A stretch of 64,000 bases of DNA from Roseovarius mucosus DSM 17069 (GCF_000768555.3 NZ_KN293990.1:21328-85327); one strand, 5' to 3'. Positions 16,184 through 25,099 are shown, counted from the first letter of the stretch. Translations and numbers: made by a program. Notes: a model not told the origin generated them from the letters alone.

Positions 16184-16240
16184 GGGGGTTCTCGCTGAAT
16201 TGCGCAGGCCAAAGCCCCCTGCCCTCTCGGGGCGGGGCCA
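16184..16240 (-). ncRNA. Possible short radC-motif leader ahead of the RadC gene
   Basis: Minus strand: nested GGCC/GGCC and GCCCC/GGGGC pairs enclose CCGAGAGGGCAGGGGGC, the same kind of purine core as in the neighbouring leaders. It is shorter and less complete than the others, so it is a weaker member. Confidence 0.4.
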
Positions 16241-16257
16241 GTGGCATGCATGTGGAA

Positions 16258-16293
16258 GGGAAAGCGCGACCGCCGCGCGCGAGGGCGGTCGCG
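16258..16293 (-). terminator. Rho-independent terminator after the DUF932 gene
   Basis: A perfect 10-bp stem, CGCGACCGCC (16265-16274) with GGCGGTCGCG (16284-16293), is followed on the minus strand by CTTTCCCTTCC. It lies 16 bases past the DUF932 stop and just ahead of the RadC leader, so it separates the two units. Confidence 0.7.
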
Positions 16294-16308
16294 TTGTCGG
16301 GCCCGGCG

Positions 16309-17508
16309 TCAGCCGACCCGGTCGAGGAGCTTCTTGGCGCGCCCCTCCATTTCGAGGCGGGCGTCCTGCTGGGTCCTGTCGCGCGCAAGCCGCGTGATGC
16401 CCTGCACAAAATCGAAGATGCTCTCGGGCGGGCGGCCCTCTTCCATCAGCACCTTCTCGATGATCTTGCCGGAATCGGCCTTCGAGAATCCGCGTTTGCG
16501 CAGGAAGTCATCCCGATCCTCATCCGTGCGCGCGACGATCTGCTGCCGCGCCGCCTTGATGCCGTTCACGAAGCCCTGCGGCGAGGAATTGGCGAAGCGG
16601 GTCAGCGCCGGGGCGGCCTCATGCGCGAAGCGAGAAGCGGCGTATTTCGAGTGGCGGATCTTGATCTCCTGGAAATCCTCGACGCCCCAAAGGTTGCGGT
16701 TCTGGCACACCGCCCGCAGGTAGAAGCTCGCCATGCCGAGGGTCTTCGCGCCCACCTCGGAATTCCAGCAGTAGAAGCCCCGGAAGTAGAGATCGGGGGA
16801 GCCATCCGGCAGCCGACCCGCCTCGATCGGGTTGTGATCGTCGACCAGAAACAGGAAGACATCGCGGTCCGAGGCATAGAGCGTGGTCGTGTCGCGGCTG
16901 ATTTCGACATCGGGGTTGTAGACCCCGGTCGACCAGTCAAGCACCCCCGGCACCTTCCAGCGCGTGTCGCCCGTGCCATTGCCCGCGATGCGCTGCACGG
17001 CCTCGACCAGCTCATGGTCATGGATGCGGCCATAGTCGGGGCCAGTCACCGCGCGCAGTTCGGTGCGACCGTCTTCCGTCTCGAAGGTCTTCACCTGCTC
17101 GGCCCGGTGGTTGGTCAGACCGTATTGCAGGTTGATACCCGCCAGCGGCGCGGGCAGCTGGCGCAGGTAGGTGGCCGGGGCTCCGACGATGCTGGCCAGC
17201 TGGCCGAAGGCCCAATGCGTGGGCGCGACCGGCTCCTGCGCTTTCGGCAGCATCAGGTGCAACCGTTCGGGATTGTCACGCGCGGCCTCGACGCGGATGT
17301 CGGCTGTCTGCACCACACGGCTACGGCTGCGTTCGGAGCGGCCTTTCACATTGGCCCAGAGATCATCGAGCGACAGATACCGCTCGTCATCCGGCCGGTT
17401 GAACCATTCGGACGACACCCGCCCGTTCCGCTCACCCCGGCTCACATCCACTTTCCAGCCACCAGCCCGCGCCGGCGCGACCGGATCCAGAACTTCTACA
17501 ACGCCCAT
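16309..17508 (-). CDS. DUF932-domain protein
   Basis: A 399-aa DUF932 protein (phage/plasmid-like, sometimes called YdjQ-like). Landmarks: PTHWAFGQLASIVGAPATYL, RAVTGPDYGRIHDHELVEAV, DRDVFLFLVDDHNPIE, YFRGFYCWNSEVGAKTLGM and YLRAVCQNRNLWGVEDFQEI. The length is usual for the family. DUF932 genes are common in plasmids and phages with ParB-like and RadC genes; no activity is established. Its leader is one of the radC-motif-like copies and a strong terminator follows, so it is a single-gene unit. Confidence 0.88.
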   Translation of the reverse strand: MGVVEVLDPVAPARAGGWKVDVSRGERNGRVSSEWFNRPDDERYLSLDDLWANVKGRSERSRSRVVQTADIRVEAARDNPERLHLMLPKAQEPVAPTHWAFGQLASIVGAPATYLRQLPAPLAGINLQYGLTNHRAEQVKTFETEDGRTELRAVTGPDYGRIHDHELVEAVQRIAGNGTGDTRWKVPGVLDWSTGVYNPDVEISRDTTTLYASDRDVFLFLVDDHNPIEAGRLPDGSPDLYFRGFYCWNSEVGAKTLGMASFYLRAVCQNRNLWGVEDFQEIKIRHSKYAASRFAHEAAPALTRFANSSPQGFVNGIKAARQQIVARTDEDRDDFLRKRGFSKADSGKIIEKVLMEEGRPPESIFDFVQGITRLARDRTQQDARLEMEGRAKKLLDRVG

Positions 17509-17514
17509 CGGCTA

Positions 17515-17600
17515 TCTCCCGTGACAGGCGCCAGGAGCCACTCTCCCAGCCTTCAACCTGTCACCGGGAAACCGGCCCTTCTCTTACTCTCAAACACGGA
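17515..17600 (-). ncRNA. radC-motif-like structured leader (DUF932 gene)
   Basis: Minus strand: TTTGAGAGTAAGAGAAGGGCC (17575-17595), then a hairpin with the perfect 8-bp stem GTGACAGG/CCTGTCAC (17557-17564 with 17521-17528). The hairpin holds GAAGGCTGGGAGAGTGGCTCC. Compared with the leader at 25.0 kb (GACGGG/CCCGTC), both sides of a pair change together (A-T for G-C). Confidence 0.7.
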
Positions 17601-17709
17601 TGTGAGGGGCGGCTATGCGGACAGAGCGGACGTTGCGGCCCTTCGACAGTTGTCCGCACTCCCGCCCGAAGCGGACACGGCCATCGTAGCGTCTGGCAGC
17701 TTCTGGCTT

Positions 17710-18780
17710 CTACCTGAGAGCTTGATTGTAGCGTTCTCTAAGTTCCTCGGTCCAAGTGTTCCAAAGGTTGCACTTGGACAAAATCAGATATCTTGCGACT
17801 TGCTGAACGTTATAGACCTCATAAGGCCCAAGACGGTTGGTCTCAGAGGAAAATGCGTGGGCAGTCATTTTGTTGCGCAAGTACTCGCTAAAATTGATCG
17901 CGTCCGGGAGTGAAATCTGACGATCTCTAACCTCAGCACCATCAGAATAGTCCGAAAGCTGATTTAGCATTTCATATACGGGCACTTCAGATTGGCCACC
18001 TCGGGTCACCCAATCAATCGTTCTTTCCGGATCAATCCCAGCTTTATGCAAACGTTCTTTGAATTTTCTCAGGAACTTAGGCTCCCAGTAAGGCGTTCCC
18101 TTAATATTTCGCGGATTTTCTCTACTTGCCTTTACGCCGAGATCAAGCTCTTCGATGGCCGAATATGCAAGGTTTATCGCTACAGACGTTCTCACACGCG
18201 AGGCAAAATTGGCAGTGTGTTTTTCAAACGCCTGCCCATACCGAGGATGCATTGACCATGGCGTTACACTCTCGGTTTCGTAACTCATTGCCAGCTTATG
18301 AATTGCATAGACAAGCCTATTGTTTCCCCAAGCTGCAGCAGCGACTGCTACTGCAACCGGAAGGGTGTCGCGATAAGTAAACCATTGAAATAGGCCATCT
18401 CTTCGAAAAAGGTTCTCAAAGGTTATCTGCCGATCTGCTTGGTCATCAGAGAGTTCGAACCCGGAAGTAGGTGGGTTTTTAACTACCGGGAATCCCTCAA
18501 GAATGACGTTCGCTGCGCAGACCAATTGAATAATATTGTTCGCCTCGGTTTGCTCTGTCTCAAGCATAAGCAACCTCCCGACTTGTTGTCCTTCCTGTCG
18601 GATACCTATGTCCTCTAACGCACTGGCCTGGGCTAATTCGCTCATACCAGTTTCGGAGAAGGCATATCGCGTAGATGGGTCAGGAATGTCTCGTGTGGAC
18701 CAGTTTGCAGTGGCGCAAATTGAATGGATCAAATCAATTTCACTGGGTCTGAACACAAGGAAGCTACAAAACTCTGGCAT
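17710..18780 (-). CDS. Hypothetical protein of unknown family (cargo gene)
   Basis: A 356-aa soluble protein (MPEFCSFLVFRPSEIDLIHS). Its base composition is clearly more AT-rich than the backbone around it, which suggests recent acquisition. The middle contains an Ala/Val-rich helix (LPVAVAVAAAAWGNNRLVYA) and the C-terminal half is helical with YSAIEELDLGVKASREN and LRNKMTAHAFSS, reminiscent of nucleotide-binding HEPN-like proteins; that is only a weak impression. It lies alone between the DUF932 and ssb units, where defence or regulatory cargo often inserts. No function is assigned. Confidence 0.7.
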   Translation of the reverse strand: MPEFCSFLVFRPSEIDLIHSICATANWSTRDIPDPSTRYAFSETGMSELAQASALEDIGIRQEGQQVGRLLMLETEQTEANNIIQLVCAANVILEGFPVVKNPPTSGFELSDDQADRQITFENLFRRDGLFQWFTYRDTLPVAVAVAAAAWGNNRLVYAIHKLAMSYETESVTPWSMHPRYGQAFEKHTANFASRVRTSVAINLAYSAIEELDLGVKASRENPRNIKGTPYWEPKFLRKFKERLHKAGIDPERTIDWVTRGGQSEVPVYEMLNQLSDYSDGAEVRDRQISLPDAINFSEYLRNKMTAHAFSSETNRLGPYEVYNVQQVARYLILSKCNLWNTWTEELRERYNQALR

Positions 18781-18963
18781 TGGTCCCCCGTGAAATGTGT
18801 ATAATCTGTAATCGTTCGGCCCAACTTTGCAAAGCCCGCTTGCTGCGCATTGCAGACACTGGTCCTGCCCGCGGCACGCGTAACTGTGGACTCGAAGCTA
18901 CCTTGCGGCAGTGCCCCGAGCCCGGCGAGTTTCCCCGCCGGGCCCGCGGGGGAGACACCGTTC

Positions 18964-19368
18964 TCAGAACGGGATCTCGTCGTCGCGGTCGACCAGCTCG
19001 GGGTTTTCGTTCTTGGCCGACTTCGGGCGGCTCAGGAAGTCGACCTTCTCGGCGATGATCTCGCAGCCGTAGCGGTCGTTCCCCATGCTGTCGATCCACT
19101 TGGTGTAGTGGATGCGGCCGTGGACGAGGACCTTCATGCCCTTTTCGCAATGCTCCGCGACCGTCTTGCCGAGACCGTTGAAGCAGGTGATGCGGTGCCA
19201 TTCGGTGTCCATGACCCGGTAGCCGTTCTCGTCGCGCAGCACGCGACCTTCCGAGAGGCGGGGGCGCGAGGTGGCGAGGCTGAAGTTGGTGATCTTGGTG
19301 CCGCCCTGAGTGGTGCGGACTTCGGGGGTCTGACCGATGTTGCCGGCGAGGATGACGATGTTCTGCAT
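18964..19368 (-). CDS. ssb: Single-stranded DNA-binding protein
   Basis: A 134-aa SSB with an OB-fold: MQNIVILAGNIGQTPEVR, KITNFSLATSR, EWHRITCFNGLGKTVAEH, KVLVHGRIHYTKW, and the acidic C-terminal tip ending DRDDEIPF that recruits repair and replication partners. The ATG at 19368 has AAGGAAG 8 bases upstream, so the 161-aa longer frame is not used. A plasmid SSB probably coats single strands during replication or transfer. A GC-rich hairpin (18921-18942) follows the stop. Confidence 0.95.
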   Translation of the reverse strand: MQNIVILAGNIGQTPEVRTTQGGTKITNFSLATSRPRLSEGRVLRDENGYRVMDTEWHRITCFNGLGKTVAEHCEKGMKVLVHGRIHYTKWIDSMGNDRYGCEIIAEKVDFLSRPKSAKNENPELVDRDDEIPF

Positions 19369-19791
19369 GGTAAGCTTCCTTCTGTGTCCTGTCTTCGGGA
19401 CCGTCCCTTCGACAAGACCCGGAAAAAGCCCGTCGGGTGACGCGTGCACGGTGGGCGGAACGGCCGCCGGAAACCCCCAGAGGACCGGGGTGGAGCGGGC
19501 AGCCCCAAAGGGGGCAACACGGCCCGGGCTGACGCGGGGTTGCGCGCGAGAGCCCGAACGGGATTAGGGGATTGTCAGTCGAAGGGATGGCCCAGAAGAC
19601 AGAGATACGCGGGGAGCCCATGCCGGACCCTGTCACCCTGCCAATCGGGGCAACTTGACCCCCAGTTCAGCACCTCACTGGCGGCGACGACAAACAACAC
19701 CCCGCCACCCCTGCCCTTGCCTTCCGGGAGTTGCAGCGCCCCACTGCGGCGGAGTATCGATACCGGGACATTCAGGACACGGAGCGCATCA
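19369..19791. other. Divergent intergenic region between ssb and the H-NS-like gene
   Basis: It holds the two promoter regions for divergent transcription. No convincing gene is present. GC is high on the ssb side and falls towards the H-NS gene. Confidence 0.5.
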
Positions 19792-20112
19792 ATGGCTGAT
19801 TTCGATCTCGACGCACTGTCGCTCGGCGAGCTGAAGAAAATGCAGAAGGACGTCGCCAAGGCGATTTCAACCTATGAGGATCGGCAGAAGGCGGAAGCCC
19901 GCGCCAAGGTAGAAGCTCTCGCCCGGGAACTGGGCTACTCCTTTGCCGAACTTGTCGGCACCGATACGAAATCCGCGCGCGCGCCTGCCGCGGCAAAATA
20001 CCGGCATCCTGAAAACCCGGCACTCACCTGGTCGGGCCGGGGGCGCAAACCGCAGTGGTTCGTTGAGGCGTTGGAGGCGGGGAAGACCGCGAGCGACCTG
20101 GCCATCAGTTGA
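19792..20112 (+). CDS. H-NS family histone-like protein
   Basis: A 106-aa nucleoid protein. An N-terminal coiled-coil oligomerisation region (LGELKKMQKDVAKAISTYED) is followed by a linker and the C-terminal DNA-binding motif YRHPENPALTWSGRGRKPQW, in which the RGRKP loop inserts into the AT-rich minor groove. Plasmid H-NS proteins silence AT-rich acquired DNA; the lower-GC cargo genes on either side are natural targets. Confidence 0.93.
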   Translation: MADFDLDALSLGELKKMQKDVAKAISTYEDRQKAEARAKVEALARELGYSFAELVGTDTKSARAPAAAKYRHPENPALTWSGRGRKPQWFVEALEAGKTASDLAIS

Positions 20113-20301
20113 AGACTTGACGTACGCGATCCGGCTCAGAGCGGCCGTCCGACTTCATCGCACGAACGGTTGTTTCATTTGGAGCCTAAGCTGCCTAGCA
20201 GCGCCTTCCGAAGTCTGGGAGGAAGCCACTAAAACGGCCAGACCTTGTTCTGTGGCTGTCTCTGATAGGTGCACTCTTTGTGAACGCTTGCCGCATTGTG
20301 C

Positions 20302-21354
20302 CTATTGGTTCATGGGATTGGCGAACCTTATCTCCCGCTCAACATAAGCGAGTATTTTGGGTGCCCAGTAGTATCCGTATGGATATTTCATTGTATCCGC
20401 TTCGTCGAATTTCGCAGCCGTTCGTTTAACACATTCACTAGGCAAAATTGCGTCTACTTGCCTCTTCATTTCAGCACTTGTGGCTGCACCAACGTTCTCG
20501 GCCGGTCCAAAATAAATCGAACCAAGGCGACGACCAACTTCGAGCGTATTCGACTCTAAGATAACAACTGATGAGAGCGAGACTACCCGTCTGGAAACTC
20601 GTATACAGAGGGTCTCGATCACCTTCCAATCGCCACGGTTCAAAGCTTTCTCGGTGCTCATGATCGCTACGATTTCGTCTAACGAGCCCACTACGGCATC
20701 TCTTTCCTTGGCCGGAAGGAACGAATGAGAGTACTGCCTTACTATGCCCAGGACAATTTGGAACTCGTGAGGATCGGTATTTGCCATCCAACCGAACTCG
20801 CCGTGGATCAATTCGGCGTAATCCCACAGATGGCTGCCGAAGTAGCCGAGGTTCAATGCCGCTACTAGACGTTCTCGAGGGAAGGCATAAGCCTCCGGAA
20901 GGGTAAAGTTGGGGAAATGGGTTTTGAACGTTGACGGGTTGGTACCTAGGCTTCCCACTATATCGTCCCAGAACAGGAGGCTGACAGCTGACTTGCCCTC
21001 ACTGACCCTTTTATCGGAGTACAACCTCACTTCCATCTGAAGCTTTGCGTCACGATCCCGAGTGGTCGCAATATATATCGTGTTGAGTGCAGGCTCGAAA
21101 GCGTCGGAATTCTCCACTTCCGCTTTAACTAGATCGATCTTCAACGGTGCTGCGTACCGTTTGCATTGAACTCCGATCTTCCGTCCGATGTCGTCCGGCC
21201 CGAAGATATCGACACCTTGCTGTTGCTGACCCGGACGACCGTTCGCGGCCAGATCAGGCGAATTCCAACGGAGACGTAGAGCATCCAAGGCAATGGCTTC
21301 GAAATCCTGCCAATTCTTCGGTTTCGGGACTTCGAGAGAATGAATTGATGTCAT
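20302..21354 (-). CDS. Mrr-like PD-(D/E)xK nuclease with a novel C-terminal region
   Basis: A 350-aa protein. The N-terminal 110 residues look like a restriction-type nuclease fold: WQDFEAIALDALRLRW, then QQQQGVDIFG (Asp49) and IGVQCKRY (Gln63-x-Lys65), the Mrr-type catalytic core D-Xn-(E/Q)xK, then NTIYIATTRDRD. The remaining 240 residues are helical, unlike known partners, and could sense an invader or bind DNA. The gene is lower in GC than the backbone and stands alone, without a methylase. A stand-alone defence nuclease is inferred, not shown. Confidence 0.7.
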   Translation of the reverse strand: MTSIHSLEVPKPKNWQDFEAIALDALRLRWNSPDLAANGRPGQQQQGVDIFGPDDIGRKIGVQCKRYAAPLKIDLVKAEVENSDAFEPALNTIYIATTRDRDAKLQMEVRLYSDKRVSEGKSAVSLLFWDDIVGSLGTNPSTFKTHFPNFTLPEAYAFPRERLVAALNLGYFGSHLWDYAELIHGEFGWMANTDPHEFQIVLGIVRQYSHSFLPAKERDAVVGSLDEIVAIMSTEKALNRGDWKVIETLCIRVSRRVVSLSSVVILESNTLEVGRRLGSIYFGPAENVGAATSAEMKRQVDAILPSECVKRTAAKFDEADTMKYPYGYYWAPKILAYVEREIRFANPMNQ

Positions 21355-21635
21355 TGATTTCCTTGGGTGGCCGGTTGTTTCACAGTGTATACTTTACTGG
21401 CACGAAGCATAAAAGCGGACGTTCAATGCCGCAACGCAAACGGCTGCTCCGTTCGGCACAGCGGACCTTCGCCCATCACGCAGCGAACGCCCGCTCCCCC
21501 GCCCTGCGCGCAGCAATGTATCCGCCAACCGGCACACGGGCGGTCCTCAGATCGGCACCGACGATCATTCGGTCGCCGATAGACTCGGGGCGCACCTGCG
21601 CCGTGCCCGGGCGCTGGAGAAGTGAGGCCGAAGCC

Positions 21636-21800
21636 TCACCCGAAGGGATCGTACTCCGAGACGATCATAACCTCGTCGCCGTCGATTTCATCGGCGGGGA
21701 CGGCGCCGTAGGATCCATCCCCTGCCTGGAAGACGACGATCGAGACCATGAGGGTGGCGGCGAGGGAGGCTGCGAAGGCGTGTGCATCTTTGCGGGACAT
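21636..21800 (-). CDS. Small single-span membrane protein
   Basis: A 54-aa protein (MSRKDAHAFAASLAATLMVS) with AGGAG 8 bases before the ATG. Residues 8-25 are hydrophobic (a membrane span or signal anchor), followed by an acidic tail (ADEIDGDEVMIVSEYDPFG). I do not recognise the family. The 113-aa longer frame has no ribosome site and an Arg/Ser-rich shadow-like N-terminus. Confidence 0.5.
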   Translation of the reverse strand: MSRKDAHAFAASLAATLMVSIVVFQAGDGSYGAVPADEIDGDEVMIVSEYDPFG

Positions 21801-22183
21801 CTGTTTGGCTCCTGTCTTGGAGGCGGGGGACCATTCCCCGCGCGACAGGACCCCGCAGGCCCGAATACTGGCTGACATCACCGGGTGCGTTCGGCTCGTC
21901 CGAATCCGCCCGGCGGCACGGGCGTGCCCGTAGTCCGACCCCTCGCGGGTTGATCTCGAAGACGGGATTCGGGGCAAGGAAGGGAATGGCGAGCGGGGGA
22001 TAGTGCCCTGACGACTGGAGCCGGTTGTCCCGCTGATGCTTTTGCCTCCAACCTCCCGGCCTAGATCTTGGTTGAAGACGTCCTTCCTTGGGGATGGTTC
22101 CTTTGGCGCCCCGCGACATCCGGGACAAGGTTGTGATGGATGAGAGGCCCGCGCTTGGACGGGCCCCTCGGTTTCAGTTGGGC
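21801..22183. other. Gene-free stretch
   Basis: No supported gene. It contains the 5' region of the small membrane protein gene and several GC-rich inverted repeats, none with a clear terminator tail. Confidence 0.4.
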
Positions 22184-22657
22184 TCAGGCGGCCAGGTCCG
22201 CGCCCCCTGCCCTCTCGCCCTCTTCATCGCCGACGATTTCAAGTCGCGCATTGCGGTATCCTTCCTTGGCGATCCAAAGCTCGGCCGCGGTGATGGATTC
22301 TGCCAAATGCAGCAGCTCGGTGTTGCCGCCGAAGTCCAGAAGCACGCGCACCTGCCCGGGCTTCGGATCCTCGGCCACCTCGAAGACGAGGGTGCTGTCA
22401 GCGGAATGGCTGCGCATGATGGTCACGAGGATCACCCCGTCCGAGGAGAAGTTGCCCTCATGCAGCGTGAACGACGCGGGAGCCGTCCAGGTCGGATAGG
22501 CCCGGGGCGGCTCCTTCTTCACGAGACGGCCTACACCGTTCGAGCGCTCCCAGGCCGCCAGCTTCTTGGTGAAGCGTGCCGGGGGCTTGGGGCTGCCGTC
22601 GGTGTAGCGAATGAGCGCCCCGAGGGGGGCTGTGTCGATGATGGTTGTTGCAGACAT
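22184..22657 (-). CDS. Conserved hypothetical backbone protein
   Basis: A 157-aa protein (MSATTIIDTAPLGALIRYTD). The N-terminal YTDGSPKPPARFTKKLAAWER is strongly basic; the C-terminal half has FEVAEDPKPGQVRVLLDFGG. The upstream sequence (22680-22720) is AT-rich with ATAACAATATC on the minus strand, a likely promoter. The family recurs beside ParB-like plasmid genes; role unknown. Confidence 0.7.
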   Translation of the reverse strand: MSATTIIDTAPLGALIRYTDGSPKPPARFTKKLAAWERSNGVGRLVKKEPPRAYPTWTAPASFTLHEGNFSSDGVILVTIMRSHSADSTLVFEVAEDPKPGQVRVLLDFGGNTELLHLAESITAAELWIAKEGYRNARLEIVGDEEGERAGGADLAA

Positions 22658-22757
22658 GATTCCTCATTCCGAATGCGAGTAATCGCACTCATCTTATTGA
22701 TATTGTTATGTTATAGGGTGATTGGGGGCGGAATGCCCGCCCCCCTGCTGGAACACG

Positions 22758-24941
22758 TTACTCTGCGGCCAGCATCGACGCGCCTTCAGCAGGCAGGTCA
22801 TCCGTCAGGAATGCAGGAAGGTCAGCCTCACTGACGCTGTCGGCCACTTCGGCATCGACATCCGCCCCCTGCCCTTCGGCATGGCCCTCACCGTCCAGCG
22901 CCACGAGATCGTTCCGGCGCAGGACCTCGGGCAACCAGCCGCTGCCCTTCAGCAAGCGCTCGGCCTCACTGGCCATCTCGCCTTTCTTCAGGTGATCGAG
23001 GCGTTGGGCAGTCCCCTCCCCTTTCGCCTCGCGCACGGCCTCGAGGATGCGGGCCTTGGGCACGCGGTTGAGATAGGTGTCGACCGTCGGCTCCCAGCCC
23101 GCCTCGACCATATCGAGACCTGTCGCGCGCGCCACGAGATCGGAATGCGCCATACGACGGGTCAGACCGCTAGCAGAGATGCCTGCTCCGTAAGGATTCA
23201 CCTTCTCATGCAGCGCGTTGACGCCGAAGCTGAGGCAATGCGCCAGCAAGGCCAGCCGACTGCCCTGGTCGAGAACCGTCAGATAGTCCCAGAGCGCTGC
23301 ATCGTCGCCAAGCGGGAGATCGGCTTCCCATTCCGCGTGACGCTCGTCGACCAGCTTTGCCACCACGCTGTCCTTCAGATCGGGCGCCTGCGCCGACATG
23401 TAGACGTGACGCACGGATGCCTCGAGACAGCTGCCTGAAACAGAGGAGGTGCGGAACGTGTCCGTCACCAGCTTCAGAAGCAAAAGCGTCAGCGCGACAT
23501 CCGGAGAGCGCCCGATCGCTTCACGCAGCGCCAGCGTCCGGTGGGCCGTCAACTCCATGACCAACCGCTCGGGCAGTGGCTTCAGCGCTCCGTCATCCTC
23601 ATCCTCCGGCAAGTCAGCTCCGATCGGCTGGCCACCCGACATGATGACGGTTCCGCCATGAGCGGCACTGCCATGGCCATCGGTGAGATCACGATAATCC
23701 CCCTGCTCCGCCACCGCAGGATCAGTACCATCCTGGACCGCGGTCTCCTCAACGGGCTCATCTTCTGGACGCACATACCCGCGATAAACTGCCAGCGCGC
23801 CGTAGCGGTCGAGCGTGACGAATGCCCCTGCCCGCCCGATCTCCTCCGCGTCGAAGATCAACGGCCGGGTCTCGATCTTTTCCATCTCCGCTTCCAACAC
23901 GCCAAGCCGCGTGTCAATCTCATCGGGAATTTCATCCTGACCCGCGTGTTCCTCTTCCATCGCGCGATACTCGGCGAGCAGCTTGGCATGAGCCGCGCCT
24001 TCGTCATCCGTCATCGGTGCCGGATCACCGGACAGGGACCGCAGGCCGTGGCTGTAGCCGTAGGGCAGGTCAAGCGCGACCTCGATCCACTTCCAGCCCT
24101 CAAGCGCAACCGTCTCAGCCTCGGCCTGGAGTTTTTCCGTCACCAGCCGATCGAGCAGGGCAGGGTCCTCCAACCAACCGCCGTCATCGCCCTGGAAGAG
24201 GTCATGCAGCATCGTACCACCCGCCGCTTCATAGGCATCAACATTCACGAAAACCGCGCGCCGGTCGGACACCCTGACCGAGGTCTCGGTCAGCATGCGC
24301 CGGATCTGGAATGGCTCCTTGTTCCAAGATGAATTGATCACATCCCAGACCTGAACCTGACGCACGTGATCGGGGTTCACGGTGAAGGCCATGAGCTGCT
24401 CCAGCGTCATGCCATCCTCGGCATAGACCTCAAGCAGTGCAGGGGCGACAGAGGCAAGTTTGAGGCGCTGTTTCACGATCTGCGGCGTCACGAAGAAGGC
24501 AGCAGCAATCTCAGCATCGCTCTGACCCTTGTCGCGCAGGGACACAAACGCGCGGAACTGGTCGAGCGGGTGTAGGGCGACGCGCTGCATGTTTTCTGCA
24601 AGGGAATCGTCCTCGGCCAGGATCGCGGACCCCGCATCACGCACGATATAGGGAATGGGCGTCGTCTTCGCCAAACGCTTCTGCTTCACCAGCAAGGACA
24701 ATGCTTGGAACCGACGACCCCCGGCTGGGATTTCGAATTTGCCGGTCTCGATGCCATCGTCAGCCAACACGGGCCGCACGCTCAAGCTCTGCAACAGACC
24801 GCGGCGGGCGATGTCTTCGGCCAGTTCCTCGACGGACACGCCAGCCTTGATGCGCCGCACATTGGACTGGCTCAGCATCAGCTTGTTGAAAGGGATATCC
24901 CGGGATGGGGACAGGGTGATTTTCTGGACAGCTTTGGTCAT
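22758..24941 (-). CDS. Large ParB-like (ParB/Srx fold) plasmid protein
   Basis: A 727-aa protein. The N-terminal ParB/sulfiredoxin fold is clear: FNKLMLSQSNVRRIKAGVSV, IPAGGRRFQALSLL (equivalent to the GERR/GxRR motif) and SILAEDDSLAENMQRVALHP. A helix-turn-helix follows (KGQSDAEIAAAFFVTPQIVKQRL). The C-terminal 450 residues are helical and acidic and typical of the giant ParB-like proteins on rhodobacterial plasmids and ICEs. This is not the partition ParB, since repB fills that role; a nuclease or DNA-clamp role is possible. The start at 24941 is supported by the structured leader upstream. Confidence 0.88.
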   Translation of the reverse strand: MTKAVQKITLSPSRDIPFNKLMLSQSNVRRIKAGVSVEELAEDIARRGLLQSLSVRPVLADDGIETGKFEIPAGGRRFQALSLLVKQKRLAKTTPIPYIVRDAGSAILAEDDSLAENMQRVALHPLDQFRAFVSLRDKGQSDAEIAAAFFVTPQIVKQRLKLASVAPALLEVYAEDGMTLEQLMAFTVNPDHVRQVQVWDVINSSWNKEPFQIRRMLTETSVRVSDRRAVFVNVDAYEAAGGTMLHDLFQGDDGGWLEDPALLDRLVTEKLQAEAETVALEGWKWIEVALDLPYGYSHGLRSLSGDPAPMTDDEGAAHAKLLAEYRAMEEEHAGQDEIPDEIDTRLGVLEAEMEKIETRPLIFDAEEIGRAGAFVTLDRYGALAVYRGYVRPEDEPVEETAVQDGTDPAVAEQGDYRDLTDGHGSAAHGGTVIMSGGQPIGADLPEDEDDGALKPLPERLVMELTAHRTLALREAIGRSPDVALTLLLLKLVTDTFRTSSVSGSCLEASVRHVYMSAQAPDLKDSVVAKLVDERHAEWEADLPLGDDAALWDYLTVLDQGSRLALLAHCLSFGVNALHEKVNPYGAGISASGLTRRMAHSDLVARATGLDMVEAGWEPTVDTYLNRVPKARILEAVREAKGEGTAQRLDHLKKGEMASEAERLLKGSGWLPEVLRRNDLVALDGEGHAEGQGADVDAEVADSVSEADLPAFLTDDLPAEGASMLAAE

Positions 24942-24944
24942 CAG

Positions 24945-25030
24945 GTATTCTCCACGACGGGCGCCGGAAGCCACTCTCCCGATCTCACTTCCCGTCACCC
25001 TCAAACCAACACTCCTTTCCCTCTCGATGA
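24945..25030 (-). ncRNA. radC-motif-like structured leader (ParB-like gene)
   Basis: Minus strand: TCGAGAGGGAAAGGAGTG, then a hairpin closed by GACGGG/CCCGTC (24991-24996 with 24956-24961). The hairpin contains GAAG...CTTC and GGGAGAGTGGCTTCCGG, then GGAGAATACC before the ATG. It aligns closely with the DUF932 leader, including compensatory changes in the stem. Confidence 0.7.
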
Positions 25031-25050
25031 TCGTATAGTTGCCAAGAGGC

Positions 25051-25070
25051 GACTTAACAGCTGTTAAGTC
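25051..25070. promoter_or_regulatory. Likely parS centromere site 1 (20-bp perfect palindrome)
   Basis: GACTTAACAGCTGTTAAGTC is a perfect 20-base palindrome 41 bases past the repC stop. In repABC plasmids RepB binds 14-16-bp palindromes next to the operon, often just downstream of repC; this fits. Confidence 0.75.
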
Positions 25071-25099
25071 AGGCCAACCGAGCACCGAAGACGTCGAAA

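Noticed and set aside
18921..18942. CCCGGCG/CGCCGGG hairpin after ssb as a Rho-independent terminator
   Set aside because: The stem is perfect but no T-run follows on the minus strand; noted under ssb only.
22688..22710. TTGTTATGTTATA resembling the LexA-box region at 10.68 kb
   Set aside because: It lacks the GTTC half-sites at the right spacing; it is more likely the promoter of the minus-strand gene at 22657.
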